This document shows positions 1 to 8,469 of a stretch of 64,000 nucleotides of DNA, one piece after another (within the stretch, counting starts at the first letter, position 1; each line of letters begins with the position of its first letter). The DNA lies in assembly GCF_022695595.1 (NCBI RefSeq), contig NZ_CP074380.1:7778501-7842500 (forward strand). Reading direction: 5' to 3'. Below the pieces are notes generated by a model. It did not search any database and was not told the DNA's origin. It saw only the letters and a program-made list of their open reading frames with translations. A program made the position numbers and the translations under genes. The DNA is from Streptomyces sp. MST-110588. GTDB taxonomy: Bacteria; Actinomycetota; Actinomycetes; Streptomycetales; Streptomycetaceae.

Positions 1-435
1 CGGGCCGGCGCACAGCACCCGCCCCTCCACCTCACGGTGCCCGTCCGGCCCGACCGGCAGCCCGGGGTGGAAGTCCGGCCGGTGCTGCGGCTTCCACTCC
101 CGCAGCAACGCCTCGACATTGGCGTGCCACCGGGCGTCGTCGATCGGCGCGCCGTCCTCCATCCGGTACCGCATCGCGTGCTGCTGGAGGTCGGAGGTCT
201 GCTCGATCTCGTAGACGAGGGTGCCGGGCCCGAAGCTGTGCGGTGTCCCGGCCGGTACGTACAGGGTGTGGCCGGCGTGGACGGGCAGCCGGCGCAGGAC
301 CGCGTCGAAGTCCTGGTCCAGCAGCGCCTGCCGCAGTCGGTCGCGGTCCACCCCGGGGTGTACGCCGGCCAGTGCGGTGGCGCCGGGCGGGGCGTGGAGG
401 ATGTGCCATGCCTCGGTCTTGCCGTTCGGCTCGCC
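1..435 (-). pseudogene. manA: Mannose-6-phosphate isomerase, class I, C-terminal part (interrupted)
   Basis: Minus-strand translation gives a cupin-type class I mannose-6-phosphate isomerase segment: GEPNGKTEAWHIL at its start, then LYVPAGTPHSFGPG and a YEIEQTSD stretch typical of the family's metal-binding jelly roll. These enzymes interconvert fructose-6-P and mannose-6-P in the cytoplasm. The matching N-terminal part is at 1512-1844 on the same strand, and an IS481-family element lies exactly between them. The reading frame continues off the left end of the window. It has no start of its own after the insertion, so it is probably not translated. The family call is firm; substrate specificity is not shown. 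Confidence 0.85.
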
Positions 436-440
436 CTAGT
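435..440. repeat. Left target-site duplication of the IS (CCTAGT)
   Basis: The 6-bp copy CCTAGT directly abuts the left inverted repeat and is repeated at 1511-1516. It has the CTAG core preferred by IS481-type elements. Confidence 0.85.
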
Positions 441-1510
441 TGTTCTGTTCCGGGAGGTTGTGGACGGTGACAGGGCTCACGGCTGATCGATCTTGAAATG
501 GGTGAGGGCCTTCTGGCCTGGTGTGGATTGCGACATCTGCACCAGCAACAGAAAGGCCCTCGTGGTCCACCGTAATGCACCCCTGACCGAGACAGGCCGC
601 CTGCGTCTGGCTCGCTGCGTGGTCGAGGACAACTGGCCCCTCAGGCGCGCCGCGGAACGCTTCCAGGTCTCGCCGACGACAGCCCAGCGGTGGGCTGAGC
701 GCTACCGGCGGTTCGGTGAGGCCGGGATGTGCGACCGCTCCTCCCGCCCGCGCACAAGCCCGCGCCGCACCCCCACCCGCACCGAGCGCCGCATCATCAA
801 GGTTCGTGTCCTGCGCCGCTGGGGACCAGCCCGCATCGCGGGCCTGCTGCGGCTGGTGCCCTCGACCGTGCACCGCGTGCTGACTCGCTACGGCCTGGCC
901 CGCCTCGCGCATCTGGACCGGGCAACCGGCCCTGTCATACGCCGCTACGAACGCCAACGGCCAGGCGAACTGGTCCACGTCGACATCAAGAAACTCGGCA
1001 ACATCCCCGACGGCGGCGGACACAAGGTCCTGGGCCGGCAGACAGGCCGAAAGACCCGCTCGAACGTCGGCTACAGCTACTTGCACACCGCCGTCGACGA
1101 CCACTCCCGCCTGGCCTACAGCGAGATCCACACCGACGAGAAGAAGGAAACAGCCACCAGCTTCTGGAAGCGGGCCCACGCTTTCTTCGCCGAGTGCGGC
1201 ATCACCGTCGAGCGGGTGCTGACCGACAACGGCGCCTGCTACCGCTCACACGACTGGCAAGACGAGCTGGCCCGGGCCGGGATCACGCACAAACGCACCC
1301 GGCCCTACCGGCCCCAGACCAATGGCAAGGTCGAACGCTTCAACCGCACGCTGCTGGACGAGTGGGCCTACGCCCGCCCCTACCGCTCGGAGCAGGAACG
1401 ACGCGACGCCTTCCCCGGCTGGCTCCACACCTACAATCACCACCGCGGCCACACCGCGCTGCAAGGGAAACCACCCGCCAGCCGCGTCCCCAACCTCACG
1501 GGCCAGTACA
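441..1510 (+). mobile_element. IS481-family insertion sequence, 1070 bp
   Basis: The element is bounded by imperfect terminal inverted repeats that both begin TGT. The left end starts TGTTCTGTTCCGGGAGGTTG and the right end, read inward on the other strand, starts TGTACTGGCCCGTGAGGTTG; 22 of the first 29 positions match. The flanks are identical 6-bp copies CCTAGT (435-440 and 1511-1516), the NCTAGN type of target duplication known for IS481. It carries one transposase and splits a manA-like gene. Intact ends and an intact transposase suggest a recent, possibly active copy. Confidence 0.92.
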
Positions 1511-1515
1511 CCTAG
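562..1515 (+). CDS. IS481-family transposase
   Basis: A DDE transposase of about 317 residues. The N-terminal helix-turn-helix region contains RLARCVVEDNWPLRRAAERF and SPTTAQRWAERYR. The rve-type catalytic core has VDIKKLG, VDDHSRLAYSEI (first Asp region), LTDNGACYR (second Asp) and NGKVERFNRTLLDEW (Glu). I chose the GTG at 562 because IS481 transposases start a few residues before the RLRLAR helix, and GAAAGG lies just upstream. The frame is also open back to 493. The stop codon TAG lies in the right target duplication, not inside the element. Confidence 0.93.
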   Translation: MVHRNAPLTETGRLRLARCVVEDNWPLRRAAERFQVSPTTAQRWAERYRRFGEAGMCDRSSRPRTSPRRTPTRTERRIIKVRVLRRWGPARIAGLLRLVPSTVHRVLTRYGLARLAHLDRATGPVIRRYERQRPGELVHVDIKKLGNIPDGGGHKVLGRQTGRKTRSNVGYSYLHTAVDDHSRLAYSEIHTDEKKETATSFWKRAHAFFAECGITVERVLTDNGACYRSHDWQDELARAGITHKRTRPYRPQTNGKVERFNRTLLDEWAYARPYRSEQERRDAFPGWLHTYNHHRGHTALQGKPPASRVPNLTGQYT

Positions 1516-1516
1516 T
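1511..1516. repeat. Right target-site duplication of the IS (CCTAGT)
   Basis: Second CCTAGT copy. Its TAG (1513-1515) is also the stop codon of the transposase, so the element borrows its stop from the target duplication. On the opposite strand the same CTAG supplies the TAG that ends the N-terminal manA fragment. Confidence 0.85.
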
Positions 1517-1844
1517 GCTCGCGGGCGGCGGTGTCGTCGGGGTGCAGATGCACCGGGAGCGGATGGTGGGCGTCGATGAACTTGGTCAGCAGCGGAAAGC
1601 GCGGCCCGCGCCGCCCGGGGCCGACCAGCTCATCGGGGTGCTCCTGGGTGAGCTCTCGCAGCGTACGGCCCGCCAGGGCGCCGTCGAGCACCCGCGCGCC
1701 ATTTCCCTCGACGTCGCTGACCTCCCAGGTCTCGGCCACCGGACCGTCGGGCAGCCCGGCCCGGCCGAGCCGCTCGGGGATGGCCCGGCCGCCGAAGACA
1801 TGCTGCTTGACCGGTGTGCTCAGCCGCAGTGGATACCAGTTCAC
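1512..1844 (-). pseudogene. manA: Mannose-6-phosphate isomerase, class I, N-terminal part (interrupted)
   Basis: About 110 residues from a GTG at 1844: VNWYPLRLSTPVKQHVFGG, AETWEVSD and FPLLTKFIDAHHPLPVHLHPDD, the classic class I phosphomannose isomerase N-terminus with its metal-binding LHPDD. The frame ends at a TAG created by the CTAG at the IS junction. The continuation is at 1-435. Upstream in frame lies an 18-bp tandem repeat that would encode PPFPTT units. I place the start after it because family homology begins at NWYPL. Joining the two fragments across the element leaves an in-frame TAG (CAC TAG GGC), so the pre-insertion allele may already have been broken at this codon. Confidence 0.82.
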
Positions 1845-1905
1845 GGGGACGCCCGGATCTCGACGCGGGAGGGGAGGACGGGGACCGGGGGACGGCGAAG
1901 ACGGC

Positions 1906-1959
1906 GGGAAGGGCGGAGTCGTTGGGAAGGGCGGTGTCGTCGGGAAGGGCGGAGTCGGC
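1906..1959. repeat. 18-bp tandem repeat, three copies
   Basis: Three consecutive near-identical units of the type GGGAAGGGCGGAGTCGTT, with degenerate copies on both sides. It lies just upstream of the manA start. It is not CRISPR-like because the units are contiguous. Confidence 0.85.
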
Positions 1960-2132
1960 GGGGACGGGCGCGGACGCAGGCACAGGACGAGTACACCGCG
2001 CCCGCCCGTGCCCGGCGTCCCATTACTCCGGCCACCGGCGCGTTCGCGGCGCGGTCCCGGCACGCCACCGCGTACTCCCCGCCGTTGACGCCTCGTCCGC
2101 TTCCCGGCGGTCTGGGACGGTCCCGGGCGAGC

Positions 2133-2771
2133 TCAGAAGGCGGCGACGGTGGCCGGGGCCCGCTCGGCACGGCTGAGGGCCCGGAGGACGGCGGTCGGGC
2201 CGTGGCGGCGTACGGCGAGCCGGGACAGCAGGCCGATCACCGTTGCGGCGGCACCCGGCAAGAGCACCGGCGTGGCGATGCCGACGCTGACCGCCAGGTC
2301 GTCCGAGTGCACCGCGAGTTCCATCATCCGTGTGACCAGCAGATCGTCGAGCGTCAAGGACCACGGCCCCCACAGGGGGATGCGCACCGGCCGGTCGGCG
2401 GCCGACGCCAGAACGGCGGTCAGTTCCCGTACGGCCGCGTCCACGCTCGCGGCCAGCGCCGCCGGCCCCTGCGCCGCGGTCTCCTCGCCGCCCCGCCGGA
2501 TACGTACGTTGATCTCGTCGTCGAGGCCGGCGTCGGTCCACCGCACCCGGGCGTAGTGCTCCAGGAGGGGGACGGCCGGCTCCCGCGGCACCGGCGCGGA
2601 CAGGCACTGCGGGACGGCGAGGACCTGGTAGGCCAGATGACCGGCGAGGCCGGCCACGCCGAACTCCGGCAGTGCGCTCGGGCCGCTCCACGCGGCGGCG
2701 ACCGCGGGGTCGTGCAGCAGGTCCGCGGCCGAATCGGCCGTGGCCAGGAAATCGTCGCGTACGCCGGACAT
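2133..2771 (-). CDS. Maleylpyruvate isomerase-fold (MDMPI/DinB-like) protein
   Basis: A 212-residue protein starting MSGVRDDFLATADSAADLL. The layout matches the actinobacterial mycothiol-dependent maleylpyruvate isomerase N-domain family, a four-helix DinB-like bundle: AGLAGHLAYQVL near residue 50 and DDLLVTRMMELAVHSDDLAVSVG near residue 160, with the family's metal-type histidines. Members use or are suspected to use mycothiol; many have unknown substrates. I used the internal ATG at 2771 because the upstream frame is Arg-rich and not conserved-looking. No obvious operon partner. Confidence 0.75.
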   Translation of the reverse strand: MSGVRDDFLATADSAADLLHDPAVAAAWSGPSALPEFGVAGLAGHLAYQVLAVPQCLSAPVPREPAVPLLEHYARVRWTDAGLDDEINVRIRRGGEETAAQGPAALAASVDAAVRELTAVLASAADRPVRIPLWGPWSLTLDDLLVTRMMELAVHSDDLAVSVGIATPVLLPGAAATVIGLLSRLAVRRHGPTAVLRALSRAERAPATVAAF

Positions 2772-3031
2772 CCGCACCCGCCCCCTGTACTCGCGTCTAC
2801 CCGTATGCATATCAGGCCGTGGTGCCGGTGCACATCAGGCCGTCGTGCCGGCGAGCGCCCGCCTTTCCGGGTTCTGCGGAGCCGGTGAGCCTTTGGGCAC
2901 GGGACGGCTCGGCCGGCCGGCCGGAGCGACAGCCCCGGGCCGGCCGGCCGGACGAGAGGACTCACAGGAGTCGGGAGGTCGGAGGAATCGGTGGAGTTGG
3001 GGAAGCGGGACAGGGAGGTGGAGCGGGCGGG
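2772..3031. other. Intergenic region with direct repeats
   Basis: It holds two imperfect 23-bp direct repeats around 2808-2853 (CATCAGGCCGT followed by a GTGCCGG run) and a GGCCGG-rich hairpin, annotated separately. No gene is supported. Confidence 0.5.
2909..2952 (-). terminator. GC-rich hairpin, probable terminator of the secreted-protein gene
   Basis: Two GGCCGGCCGGCCGG-type arms can fold into a long stem. They lie about 80 bp past the stop of the minus-strand secreted-protein gene. There is no T-run, as is usual in Streptomyces. Confidence 0.45.
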
Positions 3032-4465
3032 TCAGCCGCGGGGGAGCCGGACGTTGTAGACGACGCGCCCGTTCAGCTCGGGGTGCGGCCGTACGTAGCC
3101 GCGGTACGGCGACTCGTTCGCGACCCACAGCCGGCCGGTGGAGGGCCAGTAGAAGAGGTTCTCGGCCGCCGCCGGGGTCCGGCTCCACGTGTCGACGTGA
3201 CCGCCGGAGCTCCCCCGGTACAGGCAGTACGGCTCGCCGAAGGTGCGCCGGGCACCGGGACACGTCGCCGAGAAGAAGAACCGGTCACCTCTTTGGACCA
3301 CACCCTGCGGGCCGGCCAGCGGGACGCGGTAGCCCCCTTGCGCCTGGACCGTGCCGTCGTGCTCCTGGTGCAGCAGATGCGTCCGCGGACTCAGCGGCCA
3401 CCGGACCACGCGCGAGGTGGAGGAGCCTTTCTCCACGGTCACCAGCGCCGGTGAGGAGGCGGAGGTGTGGTCGATGGACGCCCCGCTGAAGCACGGCGCC
3501 TCCTCGGGCCTGCTCCCGCAGCCGTCGGAGCCGACGAAGGAGTACTGGGCGACCTGCGGCAGCGCGGCGGACTGCCAGTTGGCGCTCACCCTGCCGCGGC
3601 TGACGCCCACGCGCGAGGTGGCGGCGTTCGTGGCCCACAGATGACGCAGGTCGAAGACGTGCAGCCGCTCACTGCTGTAGAGGAACAGATGGTTGCCGTA
3701 CCAGGAGAGGGTGTCGGCGTGCCCGTGCAGCGCCTTGAACCCGCTGCCGTCGCGCCGGGGAACCACGAGCAGCGCACTGCGGTAACGAGGACGCGCGGGG
3801 GAGGTGACGTCCGTGAAGGAGACCCGCATGAAGTGGTCGATCTCCTTGGCGCCGGCCCACGGCCCCTTGCCCTTGGCGGGGGGAGCGCTGGGGTGGTCGT
3901 AGCTGGAGGCCCAGCTCGTCGCGACGATCCGCCGGCCGTTCCACCGCCCCGTACGGGGGTGGGCCTCGCCCGACCCGGTCAGGCCCTGCGGCACGTACGC
4001 CCAGCCCAGGTCGTCCGCGGACTTGTGCTTCCAGCAGAAGCCGTCCGCACCGCGCAGCGGCACCTTGGTGGGGCAGTGCGGCAGATGGACGGCGGGCCGG
4101 GAGTGGGTGTGCAGCCACTTCGTCAAGGACGCGGGGCGCAGTTGCCGGTGGTGCCGCTCCAGGGCGAGCACACGCTCCCGGTCGGAGGTGTCCAGGCGCA
4201 GGTGGAACCCGCTGGTGTCGATGGGCGAGATGACGCCGGTGGACTTGCCGCGGGGCATGGCGCTCTGCGGAACCTGCTCGTCGAGGAGGGCCTGCTGCTC
4301 ACCTTCGTGGGAGTAGGGGCGTACGTCCGCGGGCGAGGGCGCCGGGGACCGCTGCGACGTCTGTGACGTCTGCGATGTCGCCGCCGGGGCCCCGACCGTC
4401 AGGGCGGTCACGAGCGAGCTCAGTACGCCCGCGACCGCCAAATGCCGAGAGAATTTCAATTGCAC
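3032..4465 (-). CDS. Secreted protein of unknown function
   Basis: A 477-residue protein with a clear Sec signal: MQLKFSRHLAVAG, then a hydrophobic LSSLVTALTVGAPAATS stretch. The mature part begins with a Ser/Thr/Gln-rich linker and then a globular domain rich in Trp, Tyr and His, with several Cys (for example DGFCWKH, DGCGSRPEEAPCFSG, FSATCPG, EPYCLY) that probably form disulfides. Repeated blocks such as LYSSERLHVFDLRHLW resemble a beta-propeller or lectin-like extracellular fold, but no family was recognised. It starts at GTG 4465 with GGTGG upstream. Confidence 0.75.
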   Translation of the reverse strand: MQLKFSRHLAVAGVLSSLVTALTVGAPAATSQTSQTSQRSPAPSPADVRPYSHEGEQQALLDEQVPQSAMPRGKSTGVISPIDTSGFHLRLDTSDRERVLALERHHRQLRPASLTKWLHTHSRPAVHLPHCPTKVPLRGADGFCWKHKSADDLGWAYVPQGLTGSGEAHPRTGRWNGRRIVATSWASSYDHPSAPPAKGKGPWAGAKEIDHFMRVSFTDVTSPARPRYRSALLVVPRRDGSGFKALHGHADTLSWYGNHLFLYSSERLHVFDLRHLWATNAATSRVGVSRGRVSANWQSAALPQVAQYSFVGSDGCGSRPEEAPCFSGASIDHTSASSPALVTVEKGSSTSRVVRWPLSPRTHLLHQEHDGTVQAQGGYRVPLAGPQGVVQRGDRFFFSATCPGARRTFGEPYCLYRGSSGGHVDTWSRTPAAAENLFYWPSTGRLWVANESPYRGYVRPHPELNGRVVYNVRLPRG

Positions 4466-5875
4466 CAGCCACCTTTTCCGCGTTGTCCGCGTGATCCGCG
4501 TGTCCCGCGCCGCGGCTCAAAGAAAAGAGCCGCACGGGGACGCGCGAGTCGCGGAGTCACGGTGCTCCCCGGTTGGCAGCACCCTGAGATCACGGAAGGA
4601 GGATTCCACCGCTAGATCGTCGGGCGGGTGAACATCAGCCTCAACAGGCCGGTCTTCACCCAGTTGAGCTATCGGATGAGCTGTCAGGTGGACTATCGGC
4701 TGAGCTGTGGGCCGGTCTGTCGGATGAGCTGCGGGACGAGAGCCCCGAGAGTCACAAGAGCCGCGAGGGGTCGCCTTCCGCACGGGTGAGCCGCTGGGAG
4801 AGGCGGCCGAGGGAATGGGGGAAGGGCTTCGCGCTGGGGGAGACCATGAGAGGGGCCGGCCGGCGCGCTGCGCGCTGCCGCACAAGGTGGCCGCCACCGC
4901 CGGTGGCCGTGACGCCTGCGACGTCAAGGACGTCCTGCTGCCCCGGACCCTGCGCTTCGCCGGTCAGCCGGTCCCGGGCCGCCGGGCCGCTTCTCCGTAC
5001 GGCACCGGGTCCGTCCACGTCGAGGGGCCTTGGCGCCGCCGTACGGCACCAAGGCCCCGAGGGTATGAACACCATCTGCCGGCTCAACGAGACGCCGGCT
5101 TCCTTTTTCCGTGCCCGGGCCCGGGAGGGCCGAGGCGCAAGGATCGCGGATGCGTGACCGGGGACCACCTTCCAATCCGGGGCCTGCAGTACCCGGGCGG
5201 ATACGTCCTCGCCCGGGCGATCCTGATGGCGTCTGTCCTCCTTCTTGTTTCTCGTGACCAATCTGTCGTCCTGCTGAACTCCGGGATGCCCGCGGCCCCT
5301 GTGAGCCGCCGGGCCCGGCGGTCAGCGACGGGACCCCTCGGTCTTTCCGGCCCCGTCACTCCACTGCCGTGCCGCATCCCGTTCGCGGCAGTGCGTCCGT
5401 TCGTCCTTCTTGTCTGCCGCGTCCTGCTCGACGCTCGACGTCTTGGTTACGGGCACGACGTTACTCCCGTCACGCGGCCATGTCTACTTCGGCCGCGATA
5501 GATTTTCTCGTGTCGGGGAAGTCGAGACTCTGTCACCCACGTGCAGTAAACATCTGGCATATCTGCACAAGTCTGTAAACATCGACACGCTTGCGTACGT
5601 GTCCGTGCGTACCCCCGGACCGTGCGTATCCCTGACGGCGTGGCTTGCGGGTCCATCGCTCGGGGAGCGGGCCGGGGCCGGCCCCGAGTGCCACGCAACC
5701 AAAAGCACTCTTCCTCGCGTCGTGCCCATGGCACCGGAAACAGCGACCCCATCCGACCCTTCCTCACCCCTCTCCCCTCCCGCCCGTCCAAATGTATGAA
5801 TATGCAAGACGTGTACGATCCGCTGGCCCGTGCCGGGCACCGTCCGCAGCCTGACCCCATCGAGGAACACGCACC
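4466..5875. other. Long region without a supported gene
   Basis: About 1.4 kb in which several open frames exist on both strands but none has convincing composition or a recognisable domain. It contains short direct repeats near 4660-4740 (copies of ATCGGATGAGCTG-like words), an AT-richer pocket around 5520-5590 with two copies of GTAAACATC, and the promoter-proximal region of the gene at 5876. It could hold a decayed gene or a regulatory RNA. Confidence 0.4.
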
Positions 5876-6643
5876 ATGAGCAGTCCCCACCCGCCGGCCT
5901 CCCCCCAGTTCCCCACGCCCCACCCGGGTGCTCCCCAGGCTCCGTATGTGCCTCCCACGGCACCGCCGCCAGGACCGCCCGGGACGCCGTTCCCCACGGC
6001 ACCGCAGCCGCCCGGCCAACCCGGCGCGCCCGGTCACCCGGGTCCGGGCCAGCCCGGTCCCCCCGGTCCGCCCGGTGCGGCGTTCCCGACGGCGCCGCAG
6101 CCCGGCGCACCCGGCACGCCGTTCCCCACGGCGCCTCCTGCGGGCCCGGCCGGCGCCCCCTTTCCGACCGCGCCGCCGCCCGGCCCGCCCGGGGCGCCGT
6201 TCCCCACGGCCGGGCCGGTGCCGATGGGCCACGGCGTGCCCGGGGCGCAGCCGGCGTGCCGGCTCTGCGGTGCGGTTCCCGCCGTTCCGGTGACCTTCCG
6301 CGCCCACCAGGGCGTACTGCTGTGGATGCGTTTCTCCAGCCTGCAGGGCCCCTTCTGCCGGCCGTGCGGTACCGCGGTCTTCCGTGAGATGACCGGCAAG
6401 ACCCTGTGGCAGGGCTGGTGGTCGCCGCTGTCGCTGGTGCTGTTCACCCCGGGCACCCTCATCATCAACGGCGTCGCGCTCGCCCGGATCAACAAGCTGT
6501 CCGCACCTGTCCCCGGACAGCCGGGCCAGCAACTCCAGCCCGGCACGCCGGTTCTGCGCCGCCCCACTTCACTGGCCGTCATCTTGCCCTTGATATGGGC
6601 CGGCTGGGTCATCGCCAACATCATCAACGACCTGACGTCCTGA
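5876..6643 (+). CDS. Proline-rich N-terminus, C-terminal membrane protein with two CxxC pairs
   Basis: 255 residues. Residues 1-120 are a low-complexity Pro/Gly region built from repeats like GTPFPTAP and GAPFPTAP, probably a disordered cytoplasmic arm. It is followed by a zinc-ribbon-like core with CRLCG and CRPCG about 35 residues apart. Then come a hydrophobic segment (SLVLFTPGTLIINGVALARI) and a C-terminal membrane helix (LAVILPLIWAGWVIANIIND). The architecture is common in Streptomyces, but its role is unknown. ATG with GAGG upstream; monocistronic. Confidence 0.8.
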   Translation: MSSPHPPASPQFPTPHPGAPQAPYVPPTAPPPGPPGTPFPTAPQPPGQPGAPGHPGPGQPGPPGPPGAAFPTAPQPGAPGTPFPTAPPAGPAGAPFPTAPPPGPPGAPFPTAGPVPMGHGVPGAQPACRLCGAVPAVPVTFRAHQGVLLWMRFSSLQGPFCRPCGTAVFREMTGKTLWQGWWSPLSLVLFTPGTLIINGVALARINKLSAPVPGQPGQQLQPGTPVLRRPTSLAVILPLIWAGWVIANIINDLTS

Positions 6644-6760
6644 TCCTGCGCCCTGCGCCCTGTGAAACCCGATGGACGAAGTCCCGGCAGCGGAGCGTGA
6701 TGGCTCCGGTGCCGGGACTTCGCGATCGGACCGTGGTTCCAGCGGTGTGGCGTGCGGCGG

Positions 6761-8212
6761 TCAGCCCTTCGCGGCGCCGATGTTGGGGACCTGGGCGCGG
6801 ACGTAGTTGTACCAGCCGTCCCAGAATCCGTTCCGGTCGGTGCCCAGGTACTGGGAGAAGTGTTCCTGTTGCTTTCCGGGCCGCGCGTACTGCGCGGCCA
6901 CGAATCCGAAGGCGGCCTTCTCACCGTACTTCTTGGCCATGTACTGAATCGCCAGCCGCGCCAGGACGTAAATGGAGCGGCGCTCCTTGGCCGTTTTCGC
7001 GTAGAACGTCTCGGCGTCATCGGCGGGGCGTACCCAAGGGCCGAATTTGTAGCCGTCCAGCGACCGCCGGGCCTCGGCGCTCGCCCGGGCGGTGTTGTCG
7101 CGGGATTCCAGGTAACCGGCGAAACCCTCGGCGATCCAGGTGTCGGGGAAGACCGGCAGGGGGCCCCGCGAGGTGTCGTACGTGGCCACCATCGCATGGC
7201 CGATCTCGTGACGGCTGATGTCGGTGACACCCTGGCGCCACGCGCTGGAGGTGAACCGGCTCAGGGAGGAGTCCATGACGATACGGGAACCGCCGTACTG
7301 GGCCTTTTCCTCGTACTCCGCCTTGTATTTGGGCATGGCCAGGTTGACGCCGGCTTCCAGTGAGTCGTGGTCCCCGTTGCCCTTGTAGAACTTGTCGTAG
7401 ACGTTGCGCTCGGGCTCCAGCACGATCAACGCACCTTTGGACAGCCTGGTGGTGTCCGCGCCGCTGCGCTCCCACGTCCGTACGTCGTCATCCGCGGCAC
7501 GGGCCACATACGGCGCGAAACGCCGGGTGTCCGCCTGGTGCTTCTTGTCCGAGATGATCATGACGCGGCCCTTGCGGACGACCGTCATGTCCTCGTAGAC
7601 GTCCCACGGCGCCGGGTAGAACGAGCCGGGTGTGCCGAGGTACGGCTCGGTCGCGCCACGGAATCCGGTGATGACCTGGTAGTGCTCGGGCTTCGATTCG
7701 AATTCGAAGATGTACTGCTCGTAGACCGGAGCGTAGTCGATGCCCTTGATCTGGTGGACGAAGGCGACGGGCCGGCTGCCGTTTCCCGCGTTGAGTTCCT
7801 CGAACTTGGCCACCGTGAACGGCACCTTCACCAGATTGCGGAACAGCTTCCTGGCGTGCTCCTTGTTCTGTGCTCCCTCGAAGGGTTTGAGGTAGGCCGC
7901 CTCGTCCTTGTCCTTGATGGCCTTGGCGAGGGTGTCATACACCTTCTCCCGCGACATGGCGTACTCTTCGGCGGGCGTGACGTCGTGCGAGTTGAGGATA
8001 TTTCTCGCGAATATGAAGCCCACTCCGAGGACCAGGACCAGGACTATCCCCAGGACGCTGAATCCAATGATCTTCCCCGTCCTGCGGCGCGGCGGAGGCG
8101 GCGGAGCGAATGGCGGGGCGGGTGCGAAGGCGCCCGGCGGCTGCTGATGCGCGTAACCTCCGGCGTACGGCTGGTACGGGGCATTCATCTGGTGTGGAGG
8201 CTGGTCCGGCAT
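6761..8212 (-). CDS. Membrane-anchored zinc metalloprotease (HEIGH, gluzincin-like)
   Basis: 483 residues. A Pro-rich cytoplasmic start is followed by RRRTGK and one membrane helix (IIGFSVLGIVLVLVLGVGFIFA, about 48-70). A large outside domain follows. Near residue 335 it has RHEIGHAMVATYD, the HExxH zinc motif, followed about 25 residues later by WIAEGFAGYLE, whose Glu is the likely third zinc ligand as in M1/MA-clan peptidases. A leading NTF2-like region (residues 80-250) is suggested by its alternating pattern but not shown. Natural substrates are unknown. A TAGGCT -10-like box lies in the 257-bp upstream gap. Confidence 0.82.
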   Translation of the reverse strand: MPDQPPHQMNAPYQPYAGGYAHQQPPGAFAPAPPFAPPPPPRRRTGKIIGFSVLGIVLVLVLGVGFIFARNILNSHDVTPAEEYAMSREKVYDTLAKAIKDKDEAAYLKPFEGAQNKEHARKLFRNLVKVPFTVAKFEELNAGNGSRPVAFVHQIKGIDYAPVYEQYIFEFESKPEHYQVITGFRGATEPYLGTPGSFYPAPWDVYEDMTVVRKGRVMIISDKKHQADTRRFAPYVARAADDDVRTWERSGADTTRLSKGALIVLEPERNVYDKFYKGNGDHDSLEAGVNLAMPKYKAEYEEKAQYGGSRIVMDSSLSRFTSSAWRQGVTDISRHEIGHAMVATYDTSRGPLPVFPDTWIAEGFAGYLESRDNTARASAEARRSLDGYKFGPWVRPADDAETFYAKTAKERRSIYVLARLAIQYMAKKYGEKAAFGFVAAQYARPGKQQEHFSQYLGTDRNGFWDGWYNYVRAQVPNIGAAKG

Positions 8213-8469
8213 ATTCCCCCTTTGCTGGTGACAGGCGTAGGGAGCCTATCCCAGACGTCATTTGGGGGCAGCGGCCAGCCCGCATCCCGTTGCTGATCGC
8301 CCCGGAAAAGCGACGGGATGTGAAGAAAATTGGGTGACCGGCTGGATGGGTTCCGGTTTTCGGGGCCGCGTTCCACGGGCGGCAAAGGCTTCGGCCGGGC
8401 CGGCGTGCGCGCCATCGGTACGTACACCGGCCCGGCCGGATTCGGTCCGGGGCCCGCCGAACCGATCGG

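Noticed and set aside
729..2888. A 719-codon open frame on the plus strand
   Set aside because: It crosses the transposase in another frame, both IS ends and the antisense of manA and the MDMPI gene. Its composition is Arg/Pro-rich shadow coding from high-GC DNA.
4752..5501. Open frames on both strands in the gap near 5 kb
   Set aside because: No domain, no good RBS, and codon-position GC does not look like coding sequence in either frame.
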